The position numbers and the translations under genes are program-made. Below the pieces are notes generated by a model that was not told the origin of the DNA, did no database searches, and saw nothing but the letters and a program-made list of their open reading frames with translations. A stretch of DNA of 10,889 bases from Paracoccaceae bacterium. Lineage in GTDB: Bacteria; Pseudomonadota; Alphaproteobacteria; Rhodobacterales; Rhodobacteraceae. Each line of letters starts with the position of its first letter. Within the stretch, counting starts at the first letter, position 1. The stretch lies in the NCBI GenBank assembly GCA_003447515.1, contig DLZA01000068.1, positions 1-10,889 of the forward strand. The letters are read 5' to 3'. Shown piece by piece: positions 1-7,652 of this stretch.

Positions 1-37
1 AACGCCTCTACGTGTCAAATGTATATGAAGTAGCATT

Positions 38-63
38 AAGTCCTTTGAAAAAGTCCTTTAAAA
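38..63 (+). repeat. Tandem 13-base direct repeat in the operon leader
   Basis: AAGTCCTTTGAAA (38-50) is followed directly by AAGTCCTTTAAAA (51-63), with one mismatch between the copies. A period of 13 bases is not a whole helical turn, so binding of two activator subunits on the same face is not guaranteed. The repeat lies just upstream of the TTGACT at 70-75, where an activator site could be. Its role is inferred from position only. Confidence 0.6.
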
Positions 64-122
64 CGCAAATTGACTGATGGAGCTTTACGATTTCAGTACA
101 CCTGCCTTTACGTTCGTTAATA

Positions 123-134
123 GTTCATTTGAAC
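123..134. repeat. Short inverted repeat GTTCA-TT-TGAAC before the first gene
   Basis: Two perfect 5-base arms flank a 2-base centre, 53 bases before the start codon at 188. A further GTTC lies 11 bases upstream at 112-115. A repeat this short can arise by chance; it is listed because it lies in the leader of an operon that encodes its own DNA-binding regulator. Confidence 0.3.
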
Positions 135-187
135 CATGGACAGCCTACTGCCCAATCTCGTCTTCTATCTAAAAATGGGAGAGAAAG

Positions 188-1450
188 ATGACAAATTTAT
201 CAAGACGCGTTTTTTTAAAAACGACAACGGCCGCATTTGTTGCCGCTTCGCTTGCGACGCCTGCTCTTGCTGCAGATCCGATCATTCTAGGAATTCCTGC
301 TGCGCAATCGGGGCCTGTTGGTGTAGCAGACCACCAAGATTGGACAAATGGAGCGATGATGGCGATCGAAGAAATCAACGCAGCAGGAGGCGTCAAGGGA
401 CGCCCGATTGAGGCCAAGATTATCGATCTTGATATGCTGTCACCTGAAGGTAACGTTGCGGGAATCCAAGCGCTAATCGAAGGCGGCGCGCACGCGATTG
501 CTTCTGCATTCACAATTATTCCACAACCTGCGATGGACACAGCCGCCCCGTCTGGGATTCCTTATGTGCATGGCAACACATCGTCCGTAAACGTAGATCT
601 TTTCAAAAGTGACAAAGAGAAATATCGTAACATTTTTCAATTAGATGTACCGGAGGTCTGGTATGGCACTGGATTCGTACGGTTTATGTCAAGCTTACGA
701 GACTCCGGACAATGGAAGCCCAAGAACAATAAAGTACACATCGTTCAAGGTCAGATCAGCTATACCCAGATGATCAGTCAGGCAACGCAAAAAGAAATTG
801 CTGCTTCTAACGGTGGCTGGGAAGTAGCGGCGGTGACGGACATTCAATTTCCTGTACAAGACTGGGCACCAGTTATTCGTGCTTTGCAAGACACTGATGC
901 TGGCGCAATTATGATTGATCATTGGATTGCAGCAGAGCTTGCGGCCTTCGCGCAACAATATGCCTATGATCCTGTTCCAGGTGCGTTGGTTTATTTGCAA
1001 TATGGCCCGTCCCAACCAGAGTTCCTTGATTTAGCAGCTGGTGCGGGCGAAGGAATGGTATGGGGTACAGTCTACGGTGTATATGCTGATAAAATAGGCT
1101 CAGCATTCCGCGAAAAATATCGTGCTAAATATCCTGGCACAATGGGCATGGTATACACCGGCGGCGGCTATGATGCTGTAAAAATCCTAGCGCAAGCTTG
1201 GGAAAGTGTCGAAGATCCCTCAAAGTTTGACGATGTTGGCAATTACATTCGTGGCATGAACTATCGTGGTATTAACGGCCTTTATAAAATTGATCCTGAG
1301 ACAAATTCTGGCGTCAGTTTTCCAAACATGACCAACGATCCAGAAGGTGGACAAGCACACTTATTCTTCCAAGTGCAGAATAATGAACACACAATTGTTG
1401 CACCAAAAGAATTTGCGCAGGCACCGTTTAAGCTGGCTCCTTGGATGTGA
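188..1450 (+). CDS. Tat-exported periplasmic substrate-binding protein of a Liv/urea/amide-type ABC transporter
   Basis: This 420-residue protein should capture the substrate in the periplasm and deliver it to the membrane complex encoded by the next four genes. It begins with a twin-arginine signal, SRRVFLK at residues 5-11, then a hydrophobic stretch and PALAA, with likely cleavage near residue 28 or 29, so it is probably exported folded through the Tat system. The mature start ([15 protein letters not shown]) and the [17 protein letters not shown] segment near residues 59-75 are typical of type I binding proteins in the branched-chain amino acid, urea (UrtA) and amide (FmdD) group. The length fits that group. 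The start is set by GGGAG 6 bases upstream. The adjacent dimethylformamidase genes suggest a small amide as ligand, which is inference; the sequence alone does not exclude urea, short peptides or amino acids. Confidence 0.9.
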   Translation: MTNLSRRVFLKTTTAAFVAASLATPALAADPIILGIPAAQSGPVGVADHQDWTNGAMMAIEEINAAGGVKGRPIEAKIIDLDMLSPEGNVAGIQALIEGGAHAIASAFTIIPQPAMDTAAPSGIPYVHGNTSSVNVDLFKSDKEKYRNIFQLDVPEVWYGTGFVRFMSSLRDSGQWKPKNNKVHIVQGQISYTQMISQATQKEIAASNGGWEVAAVTDIQFPVQDWAPVIRALQDTDAGAIMIDHWIAAELAAFAQQYAYDPVPGALVYLQYGPSQPEFLDLAAGAGEGMVWGTVYGVYADKIGSAFREKYRAKYPGTMGMVYTGGGYDAVKILAQAWESVEDPSKFDDVGNYIRGMNYRGINGLYKIDPETNSGVSFPNMTNDPEGGQAHLFFQVQNNEHTIVAPKEFAQAPFKLAPWM

Positions 1451-1460
1451 CCTTAACCTG

Positions 1461-2183
1461 ATGCAGAATGCAATTTTTGGTTGCGGTGCAATCAGTATTT
1501 CACTTGGTGGACGTCGCATTCTAAATGACGTTTCTATATCAGCCAGTCCGGGAGAAATCTTGGGGCTGGTTGGTCCAAATGGTGCCGGTAAAACGTCCCT
1601 TTTTGAAGTGCTGTGTGGTCGTTACAAACCAGACGCCGGTATCGTGAATTTGGAAGGAGAGGACATAACCAAATTGTCTTTCCATCATCGCGCAAGACTT
1701 GGTTTGGGCCGCACATATCAGAGCCCGGTTGTACCGGCATCGTTGACTGTTGGTGAGACGTTTCTAGCGGCACGCAAGGCTTACAAACCTTATCAAAGTC
1801 GCCATGATGCAGAATGGGCGGCACGTTTGGCACATTTAAAAATACCGTGGGATACACCGGCCGCTGCTTTGGGTGCGTTTGATCGGCGTAAGCTTTTGTT
1901 GGCCTGTCTGTTGATGCGTGACCCGAAGGTTATACTGATGGACGAACCCGCTTCTGGTTTGATTAATGCCGAAATTGATGAGCTAGATTTAATTATTCGC
2001 CGCTTGGTCGATGAATACGCGATGAGTTTGATACTAATTGAACATCGACTGGAACTGTTGTCAGCTGTGGCTGACAAAGTTGTTGTGCTTGATCTTGGCG
2101 AGGTGATTGCAACTGGACGGCCCGAAGATGTATTTGACAATCCGCGGGTCAAGGCTGCGTATTTTGAGAGCGCTGATGCCTGA
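1461..2183 (+). CDS. LivG-like ABC transporter ATPase with a degenerate signature motif
   Basis: This is one of two cytoplasmic ATPases powering the importer; 240 residues, close to the usual LivG length. Walker A is GPNGAGKTS (residues 38-46), the Q-loop is RTYQ (Gln87), Walker B is VILMDEP (157-163) and the switch histidine is His195 in LIEHRLELL. The ABC signature, normally LSGGQ or LSYGQ, is replaced by LGAFD (137-141), followed by the usual RR-containing helix. The frame is open further upstream, from 1347, but that part overlaps the binding-protein gene and looks unnatural; the ATG at 1461 gives a normal N terminus. No clear Shine-Dalgarno precedes it and it lies 10 bases after the previous stop, so translation is probably coupled. 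It overlaps the second ATPase gene by 8 bases. Confidence 0.9.
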   Translation: MQNAIFGCGAISISLGGRRILNDVSISASPGEILGLVGPNGAGKTSLFEVLCGRYKPDAGIVNLEGEDITKLSFHHRARLGLGRTYQSPVVPASLTVGETFLAARKAYKPYQSRHDAEWAARLAHLKIPWDTPAAALGAFDRRKLLLACLLMRDPKVILMDEPASGLINAEIDELDLIIRRLVDEYAMSLILIEHRLELLSAVADKVVVLDLGEVIATGRPEDVFDNPRVKAAYFESADA

Positions 2184-2871
2184 AATTCTGGAAATAACGC
2201 AGCTGTCGGCAGGCTATGGTCCTTTGCGCGTCTTGCATGAAATTGACCTGACCATAAAGTCTGGAGAGAGGATTGGCTTAGTTGGGTTAAATGGACACGG
2301 CAAATCCACTTTGGTGCGCGCAATTACTCATATGACGGGTTGGCAGCAAGGTTCCATTAAACTGGATGGTATAGAAATTGGTGGTTCTCGGTCTTTGGGT
2401 GCAGGTCGGCGCACGCCCTCGCTGGTAAAAAAAGGTATTGGTGTAGCACCGCAAGGGGACGCTATTTTTCCAGGGCTTTCGGTGCGCAAACACCTTGAGT
2501 GTGGAGCTTATACAAAGCAAGCTTGGAAGCACCGAAAAACCCGCATTGATCGTGTATTTGATATTTTCCCTCCTTTGCGTTCACTTGAACACAGTTTGGT
2601 TGGCAAGCTTTCAGGTGGTGAAAGGCGTATGGTTTCAATCGGTAGGATGCTGATGACTGAAGCTAAATTATACTTGGTTGACGAGCCCTCCCTTGGACTA
2701 GCTCCCAAGATATCTCATCGAGTAATGGAAGCTTTGTGGGCGCTACCTGTCGAGGGTGCCATGATTATTGCAGAGCAAAATGTCAAACTCTTATCTGATC
2801 GCGCTGATCGGATTATCGGAATGCATGCAGGCCGTTTGCGTGGAGACGTTGGCCATGTGGAGCTGACCTGA
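2176..2871 (+). CDS. LivF-like ABC transporter ATPase
   Basis: The second ATPase of the importer, 231 residues, the normal LivF length. Walker A is GLNGHGKST (37-45), the Q-loop is APQGD (Gln93), the signature is intact LSGGE (145-149) and Walker B is LYLVDEP (165-171). The usual switch histidine is replaced by Gln201 in AEQN, as is common in LivF proteins. It should pair with the LivG-like protein as a heterodimer. The frame is open back to 2107, but the ATG at 2176 is chosen because it gives the typical start [15 protein letters not shown], has GAGAG 5 bases upstream, and overlaps the preceding gene by 8 bases. Its stop shares one base with the permease start (TGATG), which points to coupled translation. 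Confidence 0.92.
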   Translation: MPEILEITQLSAGYGPLRVLHEIDLTIKSGERIGLVGLNGHGKSTLVRAITHMTGWQQGSIKLDGIEIGGSRSLGAGRRTPSLVKKGIGVAPQGDAIFPGLSVRKHLECGAYTKQAWKHRKTRIDRVFDIFPPLRSLEHSLVGKLSGGERRMVSIGRMLMTEAKLYLVDEPSLGLAPKISHRVMEALWALPVEGAMIIAEQNVKLLSDRADRIIGMHAGRLRGDVGHVELT

Positions 2872-3797
2872 TGGATTTAGGACTTATCATTTATGCTTTA
2901 AATTTGGCTGCAATTTATTCGCTTATGGCCATTGGTATTTCAATTCTGTGGTCAAGTGTTGGCATGATCAACATGGCCCATGGTGCGACCTTTGCTGTCT
3001 CAGGTTATGCCGCATGGCTGGCAACAGCTGCTATGAAGCCAATAATAGCTACAACGTTTGGCAATGGCGCGTTAGCGTCTTTCGTTATGGCTGGCACCTT
3101 GACCAGCGCTTCTTTGGTGGCTGGTGCATTATGTGGTGCAATCATCTACGCTCTGGCATTTCTGCCTATTCATGACAAACCAAATTATCCAGTGCGTAGC
3201 TTAATCATTACGCTCGCATTGAATATAGGCACTGTGCAAGGCTTGCTTTGGTTTTTCGGGCCACGAAGTCAAGGTTTGCCGAAGATTTTTGGCTTTGGGC
3301 GATGGGAAGTCTGGGGCACTAAAATTCGTTATGATCAAGCTGGCACTATTATTGGTGCGACGATTATTATGGCATTAACGTTGGCCTGGCTGCGTTATTC
3401 GCGCCGAGGGCTTGAAGTGCGCGCAATGATGCAAAACGCCGAAGGTGCTGCTTATTCCGGAATATCAAGGCAAGTGACAGCATTACCGGTATTGATGTTG
3501 ACAGGTGCACTTGCAGGCATGGCCGCAGCCTTGCTGAGTCAAACAATTTTTGTCAGTCCAACATCTGGTGTTATTCCGTTGCTCAAGGGCCTTACGATTG
3601 CATTACTTGGTGGTCTTGGGTCTGTACCGGGCGCTGTAATTGGTGCTTTGTTAATTGGCTTTCTGGAAGCAATCATCGGCGCTGTTCCCTTTTTGGGGCA
3701 GCGTTACGTTATGTTTGGAACATTTATTTTCATCATCTGTGTGTTGATCATTCGACCGCGCGGTATTGGTGGCCTACTGGATGACACACGCGAATGA
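2871..3797 (+). CDS. LivH-like ABC transporter permease
   Basis: An inner-membrane permease of 308 residues, mostly hydrophobic helices, forming half of the channel. The early segment SVGMINMAHGATFAVSGY (29-46) is characteristic of LivH/UrtB permeases. The cytoplasmic coupling loop is visible as SRRGLEVRAMMQNAEGAAYSGI, starting near residue 177. The glycine-rich IALLGGLGSVPGAVIGALL segment in the last third is also typical. The C terminus, RPRGIGGLLDDTRE, is a normal short cytoplasmic tail. The start overlaps the ATPase stop by one base, and a GGAG lies 8 bases upstream. The stop overlaps the next permease start in an ATGA arrangement. Confidence 0.93.
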   Translation: MDLGLIIYALNLAAIYSLMAIGISILWSSVGMINMAHGATFAVSGYAAWLATAAMKPIIATTFGNGALASFVMAGTLTSASLVAGALCGAIIYALAFLPIHDKPNYPVRSLIITLALNIGTVQGLLWFFGPRSQGLPKIFGFGRWEVWGTKIRYDQAGTIIGATIIMALTLAWLRYSRRGLEVRAMMQNAEGAAYSGISRQVTALPVLMLTGALAGMAAALLSQTIFVSPTSGVIPLLKGLTIALLGGLGSVPGAVIGALLIGFLEAIIGAVPFLGQRYVMFGTFIFIICVLIIRPRGIGGLLDDTRE

Positions 3798-5320
3798 CAG
3801 ACAAGGTTTACTATAAAGTTGGACGTCGCCCTTGGGAAGTGAAAGGTCACCCTGATGGACATGCTTCGCGTCAAAGAAGTAGAATTCCTTTTACAAATCG
3901 TCACTGGCTGAAGTGGCGGGATGTACACAATCCTAAGACGTTGCAACGCGAACGGGTGCTGGTGGATAAAAAGCCGTTGTGGTGGTCTATCGGTCTTAGT
4001 CTGTTGTTGGTCATAACCCCGTTTTTACCGAACTCACTTATCTCAGTTGCCTCAATTTTCTGCATTTATGCTGCGATTAATATACTTTGGACGTTAATCG
4101 TTGGTACTGCTGGGATTTTTTCTCTGGCTACGTTAGCAGTAGTTGGCATGTCTGGCTACATTGCTGCAGCGGCAAACGTTTACCTGGGTGTTCCTTGGCC
4201 TTTTATGCTGTTGATCGGGCCTGCTGTTGGTTTGGCCGCGGGGGCGATCCTTGCTGCGCCTTCGACACGGTTGGATGGGCTTTATTATGCTTTACTCACC
4301 ATGGGTGTTGCTGAAATTTGCCGTGTGTTTGTCAGCCAGCTTCGCGCATTGACTCCAACGGGTGGTGCAATCACACAAGTTGATAGCTTTATTCCAGAGG
4401 ACTGGTTTTTGCAACGCCCTGGTTTGCTTTTAGGTTTTGGTGGGGCATTCTTATTGTTACTTGGCGCTTTGTTGGTCTGGCGCTTAGTAAATTCTGAGCG
4501 CCTTGGCATGATATTACGTGCTGCAAAAACTAGTCGTGAGGATGAAGCATTTTCTGAAGCTGTTGGCATAGACTTTCGTCGAGCAAGGCTCCTGGTGTTT
4601 TTAATTTCTTCTGCTGCGCTCGGTGTTGTTGGTGCATTTTATGCGATGTATTATCGCTCAATCTCACCAACAATTTTCTCGCTTGATCAATTATTACTAT
4701 TGTTCGCAATGATGGTGATTGGTGGGCTCGGTAGGGCAGAAGGCGCTGTTGTCGGCGCTGCTATTGTTATTTTGATTGACAAGGGACTGATTGAACTTGG
4801 TCCCCTGCGTATCATCCTTGTTGCAGCAATTATGTTGTTGGTAACTATTTTTGCCCGCGAGGGTTTTACCGGCAGCCGTGATCAATTCCGAGATTTTAGA
4901 AAACGCAAAGCCGGTGAACGCCGTGCCCATCGTACCGAAAAAGGAGGTGAAGCCATGCCTGAAGAAGCTACTGAGATTTTAGACAAACAAGAGCTTTACT
5001 ATCGGCGTTTTAATAAACGCTTGCGTGAACGGCTGAAACTCATGGTAACACCAGAATTGATTGAAGAACATAGAGTGAACCCTCTTGGCCATCATTCTGA
5101 TGCATTAGCGCGTATATTGAATTATTTCCGGCGTGGAGAAATGGCGGATAAATACGTTATTATGCGGCTTAAGAATGGCGAAGAACGCTTCCGGATTATG
5201 GCGGTTTCTGGAATTAAAGGCATGCCGCCACGTATCGTCGATGACCGCGAATATGATGCATTGTACGATGCATATCATGCAGTTTTTCTCCTGCGCATTA
5301 ACGATCTTTTGGAGAGCTAA
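3794..5320 (+). CDS. LivM-like ABC permease fused in frame to a dimethylformamidase small-subunit domain
   Basis: This 508-residue product has three parts. Residues 1-62 are a polar, basic N-terminal extension longer than usual for LivM. Residues 63-355 are a LivM/UrtC-type permease with about eight or nine hydrophobic segments, including TRLDGLYYALLTMGVAEICR and the MMVIGGLGRAEGAVVGA segment. Residues 356-387 are a charged linker rich in Arg and Lys. Residues 388-508 match what I know of the alpha subunit of N,N-dimethylformamidase, notably LIEEHRVNPLGHHSD, LARILNYFRR and DAYHAVFLLRINDLLES. LivM C termini are cytoplasmic, so the enzyme domain would sit at the inner face of the importer. No stop separates the parts, but a strong internal start site lies at the join. 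The gene starts within an ATGA overlap with the previous permease gene. A missing stop codon or a sequence error in the linker is the main alternative to a true fusion. Confidence 0.85.
   Translation: MTDKVYYKVGRRPWEVKGHPDGHASRQRSRIPFTNRHWLKWRDVHNPKTLQRERVLVDKKPLWWSIGLSLLLVITPFLPNSLISVASIFCIYAAINILWTLIVGTAGIFSLATLAVVGMSGYIAAAANVYLGVPWPFMLLIGPAVGLAAGAILAAPSTRLDGLYYALLTMGVAEICRVFVSQLRALTPTGGAITQVDSFIPEDWFLQRPGLLLGFGGAFLLLLGALLVWRLVNSERLGMILRAAKTSREDEAFSEAVGIDFRRARLLVFLISSAALGVVGAFYAMYYRSISPTIFSLDQLLLLFAMMVIGGLGRAEGAVVGAAIVILIDKGLIELGPLRIILVAAIMLLVTIFAREGFTGSRDQFRDFRKRKAGERRAHRTEKGGEAMPEEATEILDKQELYYRRFNKRLRERLKLMVTPELIEEHRVNPLGHHSDALARILNYFRRGEMADKYVIMRLKNGEERFRIMAVSGIKGMPPRIVDDREYDALYDAYHAVFLLRINDLLES
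4941..4950 (+). promoter_or_regulatory. Very strong internal Shine-Dalgarno sequence
   Basis: AAGGAGGTGA matches ten consecutive bases of the consensus complementary to the 3' end of bacterial 16S rRNA. It lies inside the open frame of the permease fusion, with the GGAGG core 7 bases before the in-frame ATG at 4955, which is ideal spacing. No other start in this window has a match as long. It decides the proposed separate start of the small subunit. Confidence 0.85.
4955..5320 (+). CDS. dmfA1: N,N-dimethylformamidase-type small (alpha) subunit, probable internal in-frame start
   Basis: The 121-residue protein made from this start would be the partner of the large catalytic subunit encoded 1 base downstream. 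Characterised dimethylformamidase (EC 3.5.1.56) is built from small subunits of about 130 residues and large subunits of about 760, so this length fits a free subunit. Conserved-looking blocks are LIEEHRVNPLGHHSD (residues 35-49), LARILNYFRR (51-60), KYVIMRL (66-72) and DAYHAVFLLRINDLLES (105-121). I identify it from memory of the Alcaligenes and Paracoccus small subunits and from gene order, not from an alignment. The same codons are also the C terminus of the upstream permease frame, so this is a nested gene. Whether the free form, the fused form or both exist cannot be settled from sequence, but the strong ribosome-binding site argues that the free form is made. Confidence 0.78.
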   Translation: MPEEATEILDKQELYYRRFNKRLRERLKLMVTPELIEEHRVNPLGHHSDALARILNYFRRGEMADKYVIMRLKNGEERFRIMAVSGIKGMPPRIVDDREYDALYDAYHAVFLLRINDLLES

Positions 5321-5321
5321 C

Positions 5322-7622
5322 ATGACCAATGTCCGCATTTTTGGATACTGCGACCCCTTGTCAGCCCGGATGGGTGAACCCGTAGACTTTATGATATCAG
5401 CTGAAGGGGCTGATGAGGCTAAGATTGATCTTGTTCGGTTAGTCCATGGAGATTTTAATCCGGAAGGACCTGGTTTCATTGAGGAGGTTATTGAGAGCGA
5501 TTTACCGTCAGTTCTGCCTGTACGTCGCCAATATACCCAAAATGGGTCTTTCGCGCGGGTAGTTGATGACAACGGTCAACTTTCGCCACAAAGTGCTTTC
5601 ACGATTCATGCATTCATTTGGCCCTCGACGCCGGGTGGCGAACGACAAACGATAATGGGTTCTTGGTCGGTAAATTCTTCAAAAGGCTATGCGCTTGGTA
5701 TTAATCCAGATGGTAAACTAGAATTTTGGGTTGGAGACGGAAAGTCTGTAGATCAAATTACGTCTGATGCCCCTTTGGTACCAAAGGTCTGGGTAATGGT
5801 TGCTGCAAGCTTTGATCCGGTTACGGGTGAGGCTTGCTTGCGGCAGATCAGCGTGCAGAATTCGTGGAATTCTCATATTGGACTTGTAGCACCTTTCGAT
5901 CACAATAGCCATGTTGTCGAAACACTACGTGTACAACCGGTGGCGTCGGGTGTGGATTTTATCCTAGCTGGTGCGCATGAAAATAATCCAGAGCGGGGTG
6001 ATTTTGTTTCTACACTTTATAATGGTAAAATAGATCGGTGTGGTATTGTTAAGCGTGCGTTAACTAGTGAGGACATGGAACAGATTTCTGTTGGAACCGC
6101 TCCACCGCTACCGCTTGCTTATTGGGACACAACATTTGGTTTTGAAGACACAGGTATCGGTGATACAATCCAAGATACCGGTCCTCACGGTCTGCATGCA
6201 AAGGGAGTAAACCGCCCGGTGCGCGCAATGACAGGCTGGAATTGGAGAGGGAGAGAGGATAGCTTTCGCCTTGATCCATCACAATACGGTGGGGTCGCTT
6301 TCCACGATGATGCGCTGACTGATTGCAAGTGGGAACCGAATATCACCTGGATACCACCTTCATCGATGAAATCAGGTGTTTATGCATTACGAGTGTCGGT
6401 AGGGGAAAAAGTTGATCGCATTCCAGTTATAATCCGTCCAGAAAAACCACGGGCTAAGATAGCTGTGCAAATGTCGACGTTTACCTATCTGGCTTATGCA
6501 AATGAACGACTCAGCTTTGAGGCGCAAATCGCTCAGGCAATTACGGCTCATACACCGGTCATTTCGGCTGATGATATTGAATACAACAAACTTGAGGAAT
6601 TTGGCTTATCGACTTATGATCACCATTCTGATGGTGCTGGCGTTTGTTACACCTCTTGGAAGCGGCCGATCATAAATTTAAGGCCGGGTTATCGGATGGC
6701 AGGGATGAATTTTCCTTGGGCATTGCCTGCAGATCTGTCTTTGCTTTGGTGGTTAGAACATGCTGGTTATGACTATGATCTTATCACAGACCACGACGTT
6801 CACCGTGAAGGCAAAGCAGCGATGGAACCGTACAAAACAATTTTGAACGTCACCCACCCTGAATACTATTCTGAAAAAATGCTTGACGCCACGGAGGGAT
6901 ATCTGGTTGGCGGTGGGCGTGTGATGTATCTGGGTGGTAATGGATATTACTGGGTTACACACCCATGCCCTGATGATCCTGCATGTGTCGAGGTTCGCAA
7001 ACTTGATGTTGGTTCTCGCGCTTGGCAAGCAGAAGCGGGTGAAGGTTATTTAGCTACAAGTGGTGAACGATCTGGTCTTTGGCGCTCGCGAGGGCGTGCC
7101 CCACAAAAGCTGGTTGGCCTTGGCTTTACGACAGAAGGCATGGACCGTTCGGAAGCGTTTGAAAGAATGCCAGACAGTTTTCATAAACGAGCGGCTTGGA
7201 TCTTTGAAGGCATCGGTGCTGAAGAACTGATTGGCGATTTTGGCTTAGCTCTTGGTGGTGCTGCCGGTGTAGAATTGGATCGATACGATTTAGCGTTGGG
7301 AACACCTCCACACACCCTTTTGGTAGCCGCGAGTAGTGGTCACACTGACAACTATCCATTGGTGTCCGAGGAGATTTCTTATGCTTTTCCAGGTCGCGGT
7401 GGCACCCAGGACCCACAGGTTCGTGGTGACATGATTTACTTTACAACCCCCAATGATGGAGCTGTTTTTGCTGCGGGATCAATAGCTTGGAGCCAAGCTT
7501 TGCCTTGCAAAGGTGGTGATAATAACGTCGGAACGGTGATGCGCAACCTATTAAATGCTTTTGTAAAGGATGGTTCGCTGCCAGGTTCTGCTTATACTGG
7601 TGAGGAGAAACACTGGCGTTAA
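5322..7622 (+). CDS. dmfA2: N,N-dimethylformamidase-type large (beta) catalytic subunit
   Basis: This 766-residue protein is probably a cytoplasmic amide hydrolase; the known family member converts N,N-dimethylformamide to dimethylamine and formate using a mononuclear iron held by two tyrosines and a carboxylate. Length and layout fit: an N-terminal beta-rich part, a LamG/concanavalin-like region (about 88-255, with FTIHAFIWPSTPGG and WVMVAASFDPVTGE), then the catalytic region. Blocks around the expected iron ligands are TFTYLAYAN (386-394), STYDHHSDGAGVCY (430-443) and NVTHPEYYS (509-517); Tyr389 or Tyr392, Tyr432 and Glu514 are my ligand candidates by rough position. There is no signal peptide. 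The frame is open further upstream, from 5133, inside the fusion gene, but GGAGAG at 5311-5316 sets the start at 5322, 1 base after the small-subunit stop. The true substrate may be an amide other than dimethylformamide. Confidence 0.88.
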   Translation: MTNVRIFGYCDPLSARMGEPVDFMISAEGADEAKIDLVRLVHGDFNPEGPGFIEEVIESDLPSVLPVRRQYTQNGSFARVVDDNGQLSPQSAFTIHAFIWPSTPGGERQTIMGSWSVNSSKGYALGINPDGKLEFWVGDGKSVDQITSDAPLVPKVWVMVAASFDPVTGEACLRQISVQNSWNSHIGLVAPFDHNSHVVETLRVQPVASGVDFILAGAHENNPERGDFVSTLYNGKIDRCGIVKRALTSEDMEQISVGTAPPLPLAYWDTTFGFEDTGIGDTIQDTGPHGLHAKGVNRPVRAMTGWNWRGREDSFRLDPSQYGGVAFHDDALTDCKWEPNITWIPPSSMKSGVYALRVSVGEKVDRIPVIIRPEKPRAKIAVQMSTFTYLAYANERLSFEAQIAQAITAHTPVISADDIEYNKLEEFGLSTYDHHSDGAGVCYTSWKRPIINLRPGYRMAGMNFPWALPADLSLLWWLEHAGYDYDLITDHDVHREGKAAMEPYKTILNVTHPEYYSEKMLDATEGYLVGGGRVMYLGGNGYYWVTHPCPDDPACVEVRKLDVGSRAWQAEAGEGYLATSGERSGLWRSRGRAPQKLVGLGFTTEGMDRSEAFERMPDSFHKRAAWIFEGIGAEELIGDFGLALGGAAGVELDRYDLALGTPPHTLLVAASSGHTDNYPLVSEEISYAFPGRGGTQDPQVRGDMIYFTTPNDGAVFAAGSIAWSQALPCKGGDNNVGTVMRNLLNAFVKDGSLPGSAYTGEEKHWR

Positions 7623-7640
7623 GATTCGTTGTTTAGTTAT

Positions 7641-7646
7641 GGAGGT
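7641..7646 (+). promoter_or_regulatory. Ribosome-binding site that fixes the regulator start
   Basis: GGAGGT lies 6 bases before the ATG at 7653. The frame is also open from a TTG at 7629, but that start would place this site inside the coding region, so 7653 is preferred. Confidence 0.8.
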
Positions 7647-7652
7647 ACCTGT

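Larger units (their letters stand above)
1..187 (+). promoter_or_regulatory. Leader and presumed promoter region of the amide-uptake operon
   Basis: No gene is supported here; the only reading frame that starts inside it, at 136, runs out of frame into the binding-protein gene and has an unnatural Cys/Arg-rich composition. A TTGACT at 70-75 resembles a -35 box, but I see no convincing -10 box at the usual distance, so no start site is assigned. The region holds a tandem 13-base repeat (38-63), two more copies of CTTTACG (83-89 and 106-112) and a short inverted repeat, GTTCA-TT-TGAAC (123-134), any of which could be an operator. The ribosome-binding site GGGAG at 177-181 sits 6 bases before the ATG at 188. 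That a promoter lies here is inferred from its position before the first gene. Confidence 0.5.

Noticed and set aside
136..411. Open frame encoding a Cys/Arg-rich 91-residue peptide
   Set aside because: It overlaps most of the binding-protein signal region in another frame, has no good ribosome-binding site and has an unnatural composition.
1347..1460. N-terminal extension of the LivG-like ATPase
   Set aside because: It lies within the binding-protein gene, resembles no ATPase N terminus, and the ATG at 1461 gives a normal length.
4879..4950. Frameshift in the linker as a full explanation for the fusion
   Set aside because: The linker frame reads as a plausible charged tail. In the frame that uses the TGA within the Shine-Dalgarno (4948-4950) there are earlier stops at 4879, 4897 and 4915, so only an indel between about 4918 and 4947 would end the permease there. 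This stays possible but is not favoured.
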